Part shown: positions 1 to 11,960 of the stretch, one piece after another
Layout of the letters: every line of letters begins with the position of its first letter
Position numbering within the stretch: position 1 is the first letter of the stretch
Source of the DNA: Nymphaea colorata
Lineage: Eukaryota; Streptophyta; Magnoliopsida; Nymphaeales; Nymphaeaceae
Direction of reading: 5' to 3'
NCBI RefSeq assembly: GCF_008831285.2
Contig: NC_045146.1
Span: 2,008,001 to 2,072,000 of the forward strand
DNA: 64,000 nt
Notes under the pieces: model-generated
What the model saw: the letters and a program-made list of their open reading frames with translations, nothing else
Told to the model about the DNA's origin: nothing
Database searches by the model: none
Translations under genes and position numbers: made by a program

Positions 1-725
1 CAGTGAGCTAAGGTGGAATGGTGTGTAACTGTGTATTGAGGTAGTTCATATAGGTTCATTCACTTTGTTAGACATATTGACTGCTATTTTATCTTGTCTT
101 CAGGTCATACTAGAGCTTGGTGCTTCTATTTGTGAGTTAAAACCCTGGATTGAAGTCCAAGCCTGATGAATAATTAGCATTAGCTTAGGATTTAGCTCTA
201 GTTGATTGACTCTTGCCATAACTTGATTCAGTGATTCATGTGCTGATTTGGTCCCATCTTTGTGAACCTTCAATTCCGTTAATTAATCAAGTCTTATTCA
301 TAGTATTTGAGAAGTTGAATTTAAGCCTTTGTACCCATTTCCTATGATCGAGACACTTTGGTAGATAGTGAGAATTTATAATTTGGTGTGTATGTCTACT
401 TGATTTTCAATGCTTTGTCATCTTCAACAAGGTATTCAAAGCAAAATCACTTCACCCATCATTGAATTAAATGTCAAAGTTGATTAGACCTTCTAGTATC
501 AAATGTCCATGCAGAAAAAAATAGTGATTTGTTTCCTTACTGGAGGTGGAGAAAACTGTGTTTCCTAGTGGGGATAATAATGTCTTTGTCACGTCTTCTC
601 TTCCTCAGGCAACATCAATCTAGAGTACAACCACTATCAATGTTAGGTTAGAACTCTGTGTTAAGATTGTACGAATTGGATCGGGTCTGCCTCATCTTGC
701 CCACACACCCAAACATAATGGGTGG
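1..725. other. Left flank without a recognisable gene
   Basis: AT-rich sequence with no open frame of useful length and no recognised domain on either strand. It ends at the first base of the 5' LTR of the old Copia element. It may be an intron or spacer of something to the left of the window, but nothing here decides that. Confidence 0.5.
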
Positions 726-934
726 TGGCATACTTGTAAATACTTGTTGTTTTTTGTATTTACTTGTAACATAAATTAGGTTATATCAATGACAAGGAGG
801 AAGGGCCACGATTGCTGCCCTTTTTTCTTTTCTCTCTCTCTATTGCACGTGCAGTCACCTCCTCTTCTTCTTCTCCTCTAGCATCTACAAAAGATTCCAT
901 CCAGTGGTTTGGTGTTATATCTCAAAATCTTACA
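726..934 (+). repeat. 5' LTR of the old Copia element
   Basis: It begins TGGCATACTTGTAAATAC and ends AAAATCTTACA, the usual TG...CA boundaries. It matches 5452-5667 apart from six substitutions and a 7-bp shorter pyrimidine run. A T/C-rich stretch near the middle precedes a CACGTG-containing motif (GCACGTGC), a G-box-type core that might act in LTR transcription (inference). Confidence 0.92.
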
Positions 935-952
935 TGGTATCAGAGCAAGGTT
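935..952 (+). other. tRNA primer-binding site of the old Copia element
   Basis: TGGTATCAGAGCAAGGTT starts immediately after the LTR. TGGTATCAGAGC is the usual plant Copia site, complementary to the 3' end of initiator methionine tRNA, which primes minus-strand DNA synthesis. Confidence 0.9.
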
Positions 953-1121
953 GTTGCCACTGAGATTGTCCAGTAAGAAGTTTTATTCTCTGCCCTAATT
1001 TTTGTTTTCTGTCCTAACCCTAAAATCCTTGATCTCTATCCTAATCTGTTTTTTTTGGTTGCTATCGTCTAACCTAGTACCTACTGTAAGTCTTCATCCT
1101 TATATGTTTAGCCTCAAAATC

Positions 1122-4100
1122 ATGGACCATTACAACTGCAATTCTTCCATATTGTCATCCAGTTTCCTCTCTCAACTCAAGAAGCTGAATTACACCAACT
1201 ATTTGACTTGGAAACGTCAAATAGTCCCTTTCATCAAGATTCACCGTTTCTATGAGCATCTCAATGGCACTACACCTGTGCCACCAGAATGGATCATGCG
1301 AGAGGTGAAGAATGCTGCAGGGCAAATTCAAGAAACTATTGCTGAAATTAATCTTGAATATGAAACGTGGATGACACATGATCAATCCCTTGTAACATAT
1401 ATCACCTCCATGTTATCAGAAGAAGTTCTTGCGGGTGTTAACGATGATATTTTAGCACTGGAGTTGTGGAATGTACTTGTTATCACGTTTTCTCAAGTAT
1501 CGGAAGTGAGATCTCTACAACTGAAGAGGCAATTTCAAGATATCAAGCGAGAAACACGTTCAGTTTTGAAATACATACATGAAATCAAAAATGTCAGTAA
1601 CCAGCTTGCAATCATCGGGCACCCAGTCAATGACAATGACAAGGTACAATAGGCTTTGAGTGGTTGGGGTCAGATTTTAATGTTTTCTGCACTATTTAAA
1701 GGTATTACCTGTTCTTTTTTCTTTTCTTTTTTCTTTTGAAGACCTGAGAGCAAAATTTATTCAACATGAAGCAACGACAAGAATTATTTCCTTCTGGCAA
1801 TCACAATGTGTTAGTCACAGGGACCCATGCTTTGCAAGGGAACCGTCCTAAGGTTTGAAACTCACAGGGAGGCATGGGGAGAGGTATTCTTCCAACGCCA
1901 AATACAAATGCTCAGGCAAATGTACCAAAAGGATACCTACTTGTTTTTATTGCAATAAGAGAGGTCCTATGAAGTCAGAATGTTGACATAACCCTCAAAA
2001 CAAAAGAAAACAAGTCAGGCGTGACAATAAGGCAGTAGGGTCAACTGTATCGAACACGATTGCATCATCGAACATTCCTTCTAATGTGCAACAAATTTTA
2101 ATGACAACCTTGCCTAAAGTCAATCTTAAGCAAAATGAAGGACAATGGTATGCGGATTTTGGTGCTGCAGCCCATGTGATCGGTGACACTGGTAAGCTTT
2201 CTAGTGCTCTCCCTTATTTAGCTAAACGCTTAGTTGTCACAGGAGATGGTTTCCATAAAAAAATATCATATATTGGAAATGCACACATATCTATAGCTTA
2301 TTCCTCCATACCTTTAAAGAATGTTCTTGTTGTTTCAAACGACAAGAAAAATATCATTTATGTGTCAAAGCTTATTGATGATACTCATTCCTCTGTTGAG
2401 TTTACTCCTTCTTCTGTTTATGTCAAAGATGCTCGAACCAAGAAGACATTCGTTGAGGGTGTTTGCAAAGGAGACATGTACGTCATTGAAGAAGCTCTAA
2501 AGGTGTCCAAGTCTTGTGTTTCAGATTCATCTTTTTTCAGTCATAGTGAAGTCAATATAGCAGAGTATGATAAGCCATACATTTGGCATGGTCGTTCAGC
2601 ACATTGTAGTCGGTCTTTCATTCAAAGTCTTGTTGCAGACGTACTATTACAAAAGTATAGTCTAAGTCTAGTAAATGAGTCTAGTATGTGCTCAAGCTGT
2701 CATATTTGTAAGAGTCATGCTCGCCTTTTTCAGTCAATAAATAAGCGAGCTTCGAAGTTATTTGATACCATATATTATGAAGTTTGGGGGTCTATTCTTA
2801 TTTCTTCTTCTTTCGAGAGTAGATATTTATGTTGTTTTTATTGATTTTTATTCTCGTTACACTTGAATTCACTTCATGAAAAGCAAATCAGAGGTTTTCT
2901 ACTTGTTCACTCAATTCCATGCCTTAGTTCAAAACAAATACTCTAGTCATATCATGCATTTCCAATGTGATGGTGGTGGTGAGTTCATTTTACTGAGTAC
3001 TTACTAAATCATGGGATCACTAGACAAATTTCATGTCCACACACACCACAACAAAATGACATTGCTGAAAGAAAGCATAAACACATAGTTAAAAGTGCAC
3101 TAAGACAGATTTCCTGTCCACACACACCACAACAGAATGACATTGCTGAAAGAAAGCATAAACACATAGTTGAAAGTGCACTAAGTATGATGCATGACAC
3201 ATATCTGCCCATGAATTTGTGGACGAAAGCTTTTTATACTGATGTTCATGTCATTAATCGACTGCCGTTGTCTCTACTTGAAGCAAAATCTCATTTCTTT
3301 AGTTTACACCAAGAACAACCAAATTATAATGAACTATGTGTTTTTGGGTGTGTTTGTTATGTACATGTTAATGTTTCCTTGAGAAATAAGTTTCAAGATC
3401 GAGCTGTTATGTACAGATTTGTGGATTATGCTAAAAATTATAAGTACTATAGAGTTACAATCCAAAGATTGGACGCGTGTATATTTTACGACATGTTGTT
3501 TTTGATGAGCTTAGGTTGAAGGATTTAAAAGAGCCACAAGCAATACTTAATGTAAGAGATGATGTATATGATTTATAGCTGAATGCTGAAATATTAAGCC
3601 AAGGGGGTGATACATTCTATATTCTATGCACAAAGTGACAAAATTATTGATGAGTTTAAGACAGCCACAGATACTCAGTTGGACAGCACACTTTCATCTA
3701 CTCAGACCAACAACACGTCTTCACCTACTCGGTTTTTAGTAGTGTATACTCGACGATCAGTTCCAGCAACTACTCCAGAAACTGTCACTGCTTGTCCACG
3801 TAGATCAGAACGTGTGCAACACCTTATTGATAGATGGGTAAGTTATGATAATTTCTCTTTGGATTTTCAGCTTTTCATAACAAAATTGAGCAAAAAGGTG
3901 GAGCCAAAATGCTATGAGCACGCGTGCAAAAGCAAATATTGGATCGAAGCCATGAACGAAGAAATAACTACATTAAATGAATGTCAAACTTGGAAAATTG
4001 TTCCTCGTCCAGATGGTAAGAATGTAGTATGCTTAAAATGGGTTTACAAACTCAAGTACAAACCCGATGGCAACATTGATAGATATAAAGCTCGTCTTGT

Positions 4101-5397
4101 GGCTAGAGGCTTCACTCAGAAGTATGGGGAAAATTACGATGAGACTTTCAGTCCAGTCACCCAAGATGAGAACGATTCATGTTATCATCTCTCTTACAGT
4201 CTCACATAGATGGACTTTATATCAGTTGAATGTTAAAAATGTTTTCCTTCATGGCTTTCTAAAGGAAGAGGTATACATGGAACAACCACTAGATTATGCT
4301 ACCAATCATCCAACTCAGTGAGTGAATTTACAAAAATCGTTGTATGGGCTTAAGCAAGCATCTCGCTCATGGTTTGATAGATTTTCTCTTTATACACAAC
4401 AGGCTGGTTTTCTTCGAAGTTCACTTGATCATTCCTTATTCTTATATCATGCGGGTGAAGTTACCACTTGGCTACTCATATATGTAGATAACATAGTTCT
4501 TACTGGAAATTCTTCGTGTCATATATCTCATGTGAAGGAGGTATTGAAACAAGAATTCAAGATGAAGGATCTCGGCGAACTATGGTATTTCTTGGGTGTT
4601 AAGTTTGACAAAAAATGTGACACATTAACTCTTATGCAGCATAGATATACTTTTGATATTTTGGATAGAGCGGATACGACAAATTGTAAGCCCATAAATA
4701 CTTATAGTGTTCTCAACACAAAATTGAATGTCTCTGATGGGAGTGATGCATACTCAAGTCCTAGTTTCTATCGAAGTATAGTTAGCATACTGTAATAACT
4801 TACCTTTACACGTCCAGACATAGTGTATGCAGTGAATCAAGTATCTCAGTTCATGCATGCACCCACAGAAGGGCATATGGATGTTACTGAACGCATTTGC
4901 GTTATAAGGCGACTCTTGGGGATGGACTCGTTTACACAAGACAGTCAACTATTTTGAATGAACATAACATTTCCACCTACATTGATGCAGACTGGGCAGG
5001 TGATCCAAACGATAGACGATCAGTTTCAGGTTATTGTCTATTCCTTGATTCCAATCTTATTTGTTGGAGTAGCAGAAAACAGCGTGCAGTTGCCAAATCC
5101 AGCACTGAGGCAGAATATACGGCAATGGCTGTAGGCACAGCTGAGGCCTCATGGTTACGTCATCAGCTGGGAGAACTCTCCCTTCCCATTGCTCAGTCAT
5201 CTTTATTCTGTGACAACCCAAGTGCAATCAAAATTGCTTTCAATCCTATTCTACATAACCGCACTAAGCATATAGAGATTGATCAACACTTCTCGTCAAA
5301 AGGTCGAGGAAGCCGAGATTGTTCCTATTTATATAGCCACGTCTCAACAAGTAGTTGATCCTTTTACTAAGGGGCTCATAGGGCACCATTTCTAGGA
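1122..5397 (+). pseudogene. Broken Copia gag-pol
   Basis: The reading starts at ATG 1122 with a Copia gag whose core has the LTYTNYLTWKRQ-like signature, stopping at 1652. A zinc knuckle follows near 1940-1985 with the usual His replaced by Pro and a stop directly after the last Cys. The protease site near 2150 reads DFGAAAHV instead of DSGA.H. Integrase pieces lie at 2580-3520, reverse transcriptase at 3850-4795 with a frameshift near 4160, an in-frame stop near 4320, and YVDN in place of the catalytic YVDD. RNase H (DADWAGDPNDRRS, then AKSSTEAEY and HIEIDQHF) lies at 4980-5300. The order protease-integrase-RT-RNase H defines Ty1/copia. It is a dead copy. Confidence 0.92.
3022..3183 (+). repeat. 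81-bp in-frame tandem duplication in the integrase relic
   Basis: Two adjacent copies, 3022-3102 and 3103-3183, each encode PHTPQQN(D)IAERKHKHIV followed by the start of the next unit. The period is 81 bp, or 27 codons, so the frame is kept. The duplicated segment carries the conserved Glu region of the integrase core. The copies differ at only a few positions. Confidence 0.88.
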
Positions 5398-5438
5398 ATT
5401 AAAGAATAAGTTGTGCATGATCAAACCTCATATACAAC

Positions 5439-5451
5439 TTGAGGGAGGCGG
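5439..5451 (+). other. Polypurine tract of the old Copia element
   Basis: TTGAGGGAGGCGG abuts the 3' LTR at 5452. Such tracts prime plus-strand DNA synthesis. The run is interrupted by T and C, in line with an old copy. Confidence 0.75.
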
Positions 5452-5667
5452 TGGCATACTTGTAAATACTTGTTGTTTTCTGTATTTACTTGTAACATAA
5501 ATTAGGTTATATCAATGACAATGAGGAAGGGCCACGGTTGCTGCCCTCTTTTCTTTTCTTTTCTCTCTCTCTCTATTGCACGTGCAGTCACCTCCTCTTC
5601 TTCTTCTCCTCTCGCATCTACAAAAGATTCTATCCAGTGGTTTGGTGTTATATCTCAAAATCTTACA
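5452..5667 (+). repeat. 3' LTR of the old Copia element
   Basis: Direct repeat of 726-934, ending TCTTACA. It is longer only by extra TTTTC/TC units in the pyrimidine run. The bases that follow (ATGAA) do not match those before the 5' LTR, so the target duplication is lost or mutated. Confidence 0.92.
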
Positions 5668-7166
5668 ATGAACTCAACCAAGGTTAATAAACCATGTAAC
5701 TCAAAGTATGTGCAGCAGGCTGATGGTTAAAATTTAGTTCATAAAAAATGTCATTTTTTTATATGGTATCTCTGCTCAAAGGATTCTATAAACCTTACAG
5801 TTACACATACCCCACAAACCTACACTTCAAAAGCTTGTTTAAAGCTTATGTCTCAGAGGATCATCAATATGCACATAACAAACACCCAATTCATGATAGA
5901 ATGAACTCCGATAGGCAAACATTACGAAGAATTGTTCTCTAAAATGGCGACAGATGGTCAGTTTATCTCATGTACAAGAAAATGGAAAGCCTCTGCCACA
6001 AAAAAATAGGTCCATTAGTTTTATGGATCATATATGTCACCCTTTCAATAATATGACATGCTACCTTTGAACAAACCTCTTATGTTAAGGTGTATGTTTT
6101 GGGCTTCCAACCTTGTGAATTGCAAGGTATGTGTTCAGCATATGCAGGACCCCACGACCCCCTTGACCATTTCTTTCTTCCCCTCCTCTACCATGTCAAG
6201 CTTAGCCTCCTCTTCTTCGCCCATAAACAATTCTTGCTGCAAACATTATGAGTACAATCCCTATGCGTCACTTCCCAACAAACCCTCAATGTCATCTCAT
6301 ACCATAAGTGTTTGGCACACAAATCTACAAATCTAGGAAGCACCGGTAGACACAGAAAGAAGAAAGACATGATAGTCAGGCCATCCTTTTCTTAATGTGA
6401 GAGGAGGTCTACAGCGAATGGAATAGATCCATCTAGATAACTAAGGAGATCTTGGCTCCTTGTAAAAGGATCCAAGTCAAGAAGTTTGAATTGTTCAATT
6501 GCACAAGTTGACTAAGAAAAATGGAAGCAAGACCAGAAGAGGAAGAGGAGAAATCTATAATTCAATATAGAAAATAGATGAAAAACAGAATAAATGTAGG
6601 CTGATCTCACACTAGCATGCAGTCCAGTGGTGATAATTGAATCAGCAGTAACTCATTGATTCTGAAAAAGGAAATGATTCTTTCAATGTGAAATCAGTCA
6701 GTCATATATCCCACTGAATTCGAACATCTGTTTCCTTGATTTGCAAATCACCTACGTTGGGCTGTACATAAAACAATGAAAACAGCTCTCTGATAAATCC
6801 AGGGAAAGTAATATGGCATCATGAAAAGATGTAGAAAGAAGAGATAAATTCACAATCTAAGATTTAAAGAACTTGACAACGAGAAAAGGAGGCACAATCA
6901 GATATTTGGTAGACAGAAATTTGACGTTCAACCAAGAAGAATATAAAGACAGAACTGATGTAAAGATCAAGACAGCCAATGAAGTCCAGTAGCTTGATCA
7001 GGAATCTTAGAGCTGACATTTTTCAGAATGCTGAAAGGAATTCAACAGTCTAATTAGAAGATTCAAATCCGATGATTTCCAAATTACTGGAAACAATCAT
7101 GAGAATCTTCAGATCGACGAAAGAAAAGGACCACAATGTGATTATTTCAGATGCACAAATAGATCA
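5668..7166. other. Spacer without a gene
   Basis: No open frame here resembles a known protein. From about 6400 the + strand becomes strongly A-rich. Together with the minus-strand primer-binding site at 7328, this looks like the non-coding internal part of an old minus-strand LTR element (inference). Confidence 0.45.
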
Positions 7167-7697
7167 AAATAGAAGTCTGGGAATAGAAACAGAAAAAAAT
7201 CAAGAAGAGCAAATTTCATACACGGATTTATGGAAAACAGAGAAGGGAATTCGTTTTTTCACTTGAAAGTTGGAATATCTCTTTGGTCATATCTCTTGGA
7301 AGCAATCCCAAATCCAGTTCTGGCAACGCTTTGATACCATGTTAGATTTTGATTCATCTATCAAGTATAGAATAAATGAAATGCTGAAAAGTGGCTGCAA
7401 CAAACGGAAATCCCAACAGCAATGAGGCGCCAAATAGAAGTCTGGGAATAGAAACAGAAAAAAATCAAGAAGAGCAAATTTCATACACGGATTTATGGAA
7501 AACAGAGAAGGGAATTTGTTTTTTCACTTGAAAGTTGGAATATCTCTTTGGTCATATCTCTTGGAAGCAATCCCAAATCCAGTTCTGGCAACGCTTTGAT
7601 ACCATGTTAGATTTTGATTCATCTATCAAGTATAGAATAAATGAAATGCTGAAAAGTGGCTGCAACAAACGGAAATCCCAACAGCAATGAGGCGCCA
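7167..7697. repeat. 265-bp direct tandem duplication
   Basis: Copies lie at about 7167-7432 and 7433-7697, both ending AATGAGGCGCCA and differing at very few bases (GGGAATTCG versus GGGAATTTG is one). Each carries a minus-strand Copia-type primer site next to an LTR-like TGTTAGA boundary. Near identity points to a recent event. Confidence 0.92.
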
Positions 7698-7790
7698 GAT
7701 CTATTGATCATCTTATATAACAGATTACAATGATTAGGATACGAAAATACCCTATATGAAATTTGTAACTACAAGATCCCATTAATGAGG
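7328..7790 (-). mobile_element. Minus-strand Copia LTR/primer-site remnant, duplicated
   Basis: On the minus strand TCTAACA is followed by TGGTATCAAAGC, the form of an LTR end abutting an initiator-Met primer site, at 7328-7346 and again at 7593-7611. The LTR would extend rightward on the + strand from 7340 or 7605. The far LTR end is not clear; the right limit given is approximate. No coding domains are attached. Confidence 0.55.
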
Positions 7791-9094
7791 TGCAAGCTGA
7801 TATATATATATATATGCTTGATATTTCCTCAAGTCATTCCAGGGATTTTCAAAAATCAAAAATGACTTTTTTAATATTTTTAGACAAATGGATTTTTCAC
7901 TTGTATATTTTTCCAATGTTAAAAAAGAACTTTACAATGTCCTTTATATATTTCCAAGAAAAATTCATACAACCTATCAGCAAATAACTTTCTTGTTATT
8001 TTTTATTTTTTTAAGTTTCAAAATTTTCAAGGTCTTACTGATATTTTCCCATGAAAACCCACATCCAGGTAAACGAGAAAAAACTTGCTACAACTGTCCT
8101 TTCTCTTCTCCACTACCAACCCATTGTTTCTCTCATTGACTTCTTTCCCTTCGTCTTTTCCCTACCTCACCATCCTCTTTCCTCTCCTTATTCTTCTTCC
8201 CCTGCCTTTCTTTTTCTCTGGCAAATCTTCCTCTATGCTTGTGAATAAATTGAGTCTAGATTTGGCAAGGCCAAGACATGGAAATTTACAGTAGACAGCT
8301 AGCCAGATCTAAACCCAAGTGTTTGGGTTGACAATGTTATTCAATAGATCCTAAATTATCTGCTCCATTAATGTACTTGTTTTTAGCAAATCTATGTAAC
8401 TGCCACAGAAAAATTATAAAAATAAAAATTTATTTTAAATTTTTACATATTTATGTGTGTATCTCACATGCATCTACAATTGCATCTATGTTAATTGCTA
8501 CCTCTTTGCGTCCCCCACACCCATGTTTTCTCAAATAGTTGATGTAACGCCCTCCCTTCACGCACTTGCGTTTCTGTACCATAGCAAGGCCACCAAACAA
8601 AGAAAAGATGGAGACTTCCACCTATATAATATGGCTATAAAACCATATACTGAATACAAGCATATGGTATATCATCCTAAATTTCTGAATGGAATTTCTC
8701 ATTTTGGTTTTTTTGGGCAGAGGAAGTCCTTGCGCAAAGTTTATTTCTGACACTGTCATATTTTCATCCTCTAATTTAATATGAAAAATCAATTCTACAT
8801 AACTCCCTGGCACTTAGTCAAGGAAGACAACACTCTAAATATTTAAGTAACACAAATACTTAGAATGAAAAGGATTCTCCACTTCTCGTTTCACTTTTGT
8901 CCCCATTTCATGAGCAACTGACCAGTCCACTAGCTTAAAACACTTGGCTTATAACTTTATACATCCAAAATCATACACAAAAATGACAGCACAATGGTGA
9001 ACCTAGCACATGACCAGATCATGACAGGAAATATTAGCTCGCGCAATAATCATCAATCAACTGAACAATTTACATTAAATGCAAAAAATTATTT
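7698..9094. other. AT-rich spacer downstream of the 9.1-11.0 kb gene
   Basis: No gene is recognised. The stretch contains pyrimidine-rich runs around 8090-8220 and short A/T tracts. The last few hundred bases should hold the 3' UTR and polyadenylation region of the minus-strand gene that ends at 9095. Confidence 0.45.
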
Positions 9095-11041
9095 TCATTG
9101 GATTCTTTTTATTTTCATATTGTACAATGCATTATGAATTATTTCCTGCAATTTGGATGAATCTGAGTGTTTCACAGCTTCGGATGCTTCATGTAAGCTT
9201 CTCAAACCACGGCCCAAGCAAGCAATTGTTGCAGCAGCAGGAACAGCTTCTGCAGCACACTCAATTCCATCACCAAACATCAATAACCCTGAGCATGCTG
9301 CAACACTAAAACCAAACGCAGCCCAGGGTGTGGCACCAACTGGCTGTCCACGGTATGACTTCATGATTCCATAGAACGCAGTGCGCATTGCAGAGAAGCT
9401 AGTTCTTTCAGCAGATGCTATGACGCCATGGGCGACTGCTCGGATTTTCTCAGCAGAAGCTGCAACTTTCATAGTAGACATGTTGGTTCCTGAACCAGCT
9501 ACACTTGATACCGTAGCCTTCAATGGTGCAAACAACTTTGGAGTGCCAAAAAACTTGCCAAGTGCAGCAATTGCTCGTGGTGCATGTGTTAACCCCATCT
9601 TCACAGTAACAGGAACCTTGTAAGTTATCAATTTAAAGAAACTTGACAATGGAAGAGCTTTGGGAAGTGCAGTTACTCCTAAAATGGCTGTTGCTCCAGC
9701 ACCAACTGCTACCACAGGTTTATCAGTCAACAACCTCTTCCTATCAGTTAGGCATCCCAAGGCTGCTTCTCCATCATCCTCAAATGATGTGAAACATTCA
9801 CTGGCCAAGTCGGAAATCTCTGGAGGGACAAGGTTGTCCCAATGCCTCCGAATACCAGCTAAACTGCTGACGTCAACTATTGCCACCACGGAACCATATT
9901 TCTTTGCCTGACTCTTAAGGGCCTGAGCAAACAGAATATGACGCTTCTCCTCATAAGGAAGATCTGAAAAAGCAATATTTCCAGAATCCTTCTCATTTTT
10001 ACTAAGAGGAGACCGAGCAACATCATTCAAAGCAATTCTTAAGCCTTCAACTGCAATCCTAAGCTTCCGAGCTTCACAAAGGACTTCGGGATCAACCTTT
10101 TCACCTCTGTCAACATTGACAAGCACTTTCTGAGCATGCACCATAGCTTTACCAATAATTGGAAGATCAACAAATATGTTTTGTAAATCAGTTAACAGAA
10201 GATAAAAGGATTGGGCATATGATGGTACTTCAAAATCTAGATTTGAGTCACAGTTTGCTTGACTCCTTTTGGGAACTGAATCCAGCTTTGAAATTGAAAA
10301 ATCTAAAGAAGAAGCCAAGGATTTCACAGCTGTTAACTCAAATTTGTCAGTGAGACAAATCCTTTTACATAGAATTTTCGGCAAATCTCCTGACTGCGCC
10401 ACAAGTTTCCCTGGGTTCAAGCCATTGGACTGTATAAGAGAAGATGATGCCTGTGTAGTCTTTCCCTGAACATTGTTGGCTCCTGAATCACCTTCATTGT
10501 TATGGTCCAAAGCACAACTTCTTGAAGGAGAATCAAGTAAGAACAGAGGAGACTTAACTTCCTTTGATGCCTTTTTAGCAGCTAAAAAGTGTCCATAAAA
10601 TCCAACACCAAAGATTTGCTCTAGAACTTGGCACCCGGCCATATTCTCGTACTCAACCTTGTTAAGCTTCTCTTTGAAGCATCCTTTTAGAACTCCAAAA
10701 TATGACATGGGTACCATTCGGGATTGATCTTCTCTCAGATTAATTTTTTCTGACAGAATATCATCCATGGTGGAATTTGACACCTGAGCCACAACGGCAT
10801 CGGGCTTAACTTCCTTGATCAAAGATTCTGCATCTAGTGATGACTGTTCTGATAAATTTTGTGTCACTAATATATATACAATTGAATTGGACTGAGGTTC
10901 ACGAAGTGCAAAAACAAATTTCTTGGTATGTTCAGGAATTTTGAGTCCACGAACCAAACCAGTTGACGTCTTCAGATCATCTGGCTTTGAAAGAGAAAAG
11001 GGCCATATATTCTGAAGGCGCAAAAGCAAGGAAATTGTCAT
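9095..11041 (-). CDS. Uncharacterised conserved plant protein, 648 residues, hydrophobic C-terminal half
   Basis: One uninterrupted exon encodes 648 residues from the first true ATG of the frame (11039-11041); the open frame further upstream has no ATG. Directly upstream lies a good 3' splice site (TTCTGCTTCAG|G at 11058), so a non-coding or short coding exon sits farther 5'. The N-terminal third contains VKPDAVVAQVSNS (about residues 78-90), which loosely resembles the core of TraB-family proteins; this is a weak resemblance only. Hydrophobic Gly/Ala-rich segments at about 443-460, 573-590 and 596-612 suggest membrane association. The C-terminus is charged (NMKIKRIQ). The length and order of the frame leave little doubt that it is a real gene, but I cannot assign a function. 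Confidence 0.85.
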   Translation of the reverse strand: MTISLLLRLQNIWPFSLSKPDDLKTSTGLVRGLKIPEHTKKFVFALREPQSNSIVYILVTQNLSEQSSLDAESLIKEVKPDAVVAQVSNSTMDDILSEKINLREDQSRMVPMSYFGVLKGCFKEKLNKVEYENMAGCQVLEQIFGVGFYGHFLAAKKASKEVKSPLFLLDSPSRSCALDHNNEGDSGANNVQGKTTQASSSLIQSNGLNPGKLVAQSGDLPKILCKRICLTDKFELTAVKSLASSLDFSISKLDSVPKRSQANCDSNLDFEVPSYAQSFYLLLTDLQNIFVDLPIIGKAMVHAQKVLVNVDRGEKVDPEVLCEARKLRIAVEGLRIALNDVARSPLSKNEKDSGNIAFSDLPYEEKRHILFAQALKSQAKKYGSVVAIVDVSSLAGIRRHWDNLVPPEISDLASECFTSFEDDGEAALGCLTDRKRLLTDKPVVAVGAGATAILGVTALPKALPLSSFFKLITYKVPVTVKMGLTHAPRAIAALGKFFGTPKLFAPLKATVSSVAGSGTNMSTMKVAASAEKIRAVAHGVIASAERTSFSAMRTAFYGIMKSYRGQPVGATPWAAFGFSVAACSGLLMFGDGIECAAEAVPAAATIACLGRGLRSLHEASEAVKHSDSSKLQEIIHNALYNMKIKRIQ

Positions 11042-11057
11042 GGTCTCAACGGGTAGC

Positions 11058-11960
11058 CTGAAGCAGAACAAATTGGATTTCTTGTATAAGTATGAAGCAT
11101 AGACACTCTCCTTACAGCATATACAACAAAAACGGAAAATAAACCTATCAACTAATACCAACCTGTTGCATCAGACACCAAAGAAAAGTTTTATAGTTAA
11201 GGTCCAATAAAAATGCCCAATGCTGTTTCCCTAGATTCCTTATATAGAAGTCGAAGAAACAAAATTTCTCCAAAATCTAGAAAGAGAATAAATATTCCAA
11301 TTCTTTTTCATGTTCCATAAAAATACCAGCAAAATTTATCCAACAAGTTATATGATCGGAGAAAACAACAGAAAGCAACTCTTTCAGTCGAGGCCATTAG
11401 AATCTTGACTGTCGTGAGGCCAACAGCCTGTATTCCCATCCAAGGATAACCCGCAGCTTTTCATTGACGCTAGCAAATTTAATGTTACCAATAGCCTCCA
11501 TGATTTGAAGACCAAAACTCAACTGCCCACACGACCTATAAGCCTACAAAATTCCAAAAGTTTGACCAAGGAAAACTCAAAGCCAATCAAAGAAGAAAGG
11601 AAAAGCCTACCAGAAGACTCGCTTCCAACTGACCACGAACATTTACGGAAAACCAACAAAAAGCTACATAAAAGACCAATTTTATAACCACAATATTGAC
11701 AACTATCTGGACAACCCCGATTCGCATCAAATCCTCAACCAAGCAAGCTTTGTTCTAAATTTCTAATCCGTCGTGCCTCTCTTTTTTCTCTTTTTCTTTC
11801 ATCAAAACAATACAAGGGACAGAAGGTTAAAGTTTCAATTTCCTGGAATCACCCGTGAAGAAGAAGAAAACACAGCCAGAAAACTCGATGAAAAGGCAAA
11901 GGTGCAAATCAAGGCATAGGGAAAATAAAGGAAATAAATGAATAAGAGTTTGTTGCATAC
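11058..11960 (-). other. Probable first intron of the 9.1-11.0 kb gene
   Basis: Bounded on the minus strand by a possible donor CGG|GTATGC and the acceptor TTCTGCTTCAG|G. It is AT-rich without coding signs. A second AG 13 bases into the next exon (GTTGAG|ACCATG) is an alternative acceptor that would change the reading frame relation between the exons. Confidence 0.5.

Larger units (their letters stand above)
726..5667 (+). mobile_element. Degenerate Ty1/copia LTR retrotransposon
   Basis: Two direct repeats of 209 and 216 bp bound a region holding, in Copia order, gag, zinc knuckle, protease, integrase, reverse transcriptase and RNase H remnants. A primer-binding site (TGGTATCAGAGC) directly follows the 5' LTR and a purine-rich tract directly precedes the 3' LTR. 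By eye the LTRs differ at six substitutions plus a 7-bp length difference in a T/C-rich run, about 3%, so the insertion is not recent. No convincing 5-bp target duplication is visible. The coding part has many stops and frameshifts, so the copy cannot make its own proteins. Confidence 0.93.

Noticed and set aside
9153-10469. Several + strand open frames of 64-83 codons
   Set aside because: They are antisense shadows of the 648-residue minus-strand gene.
11042-11161. Extension of the minus-strand protein to 11161
   Set aside because: No ATG in frame; the segment contains a strong acceptor site and reads as intron end.
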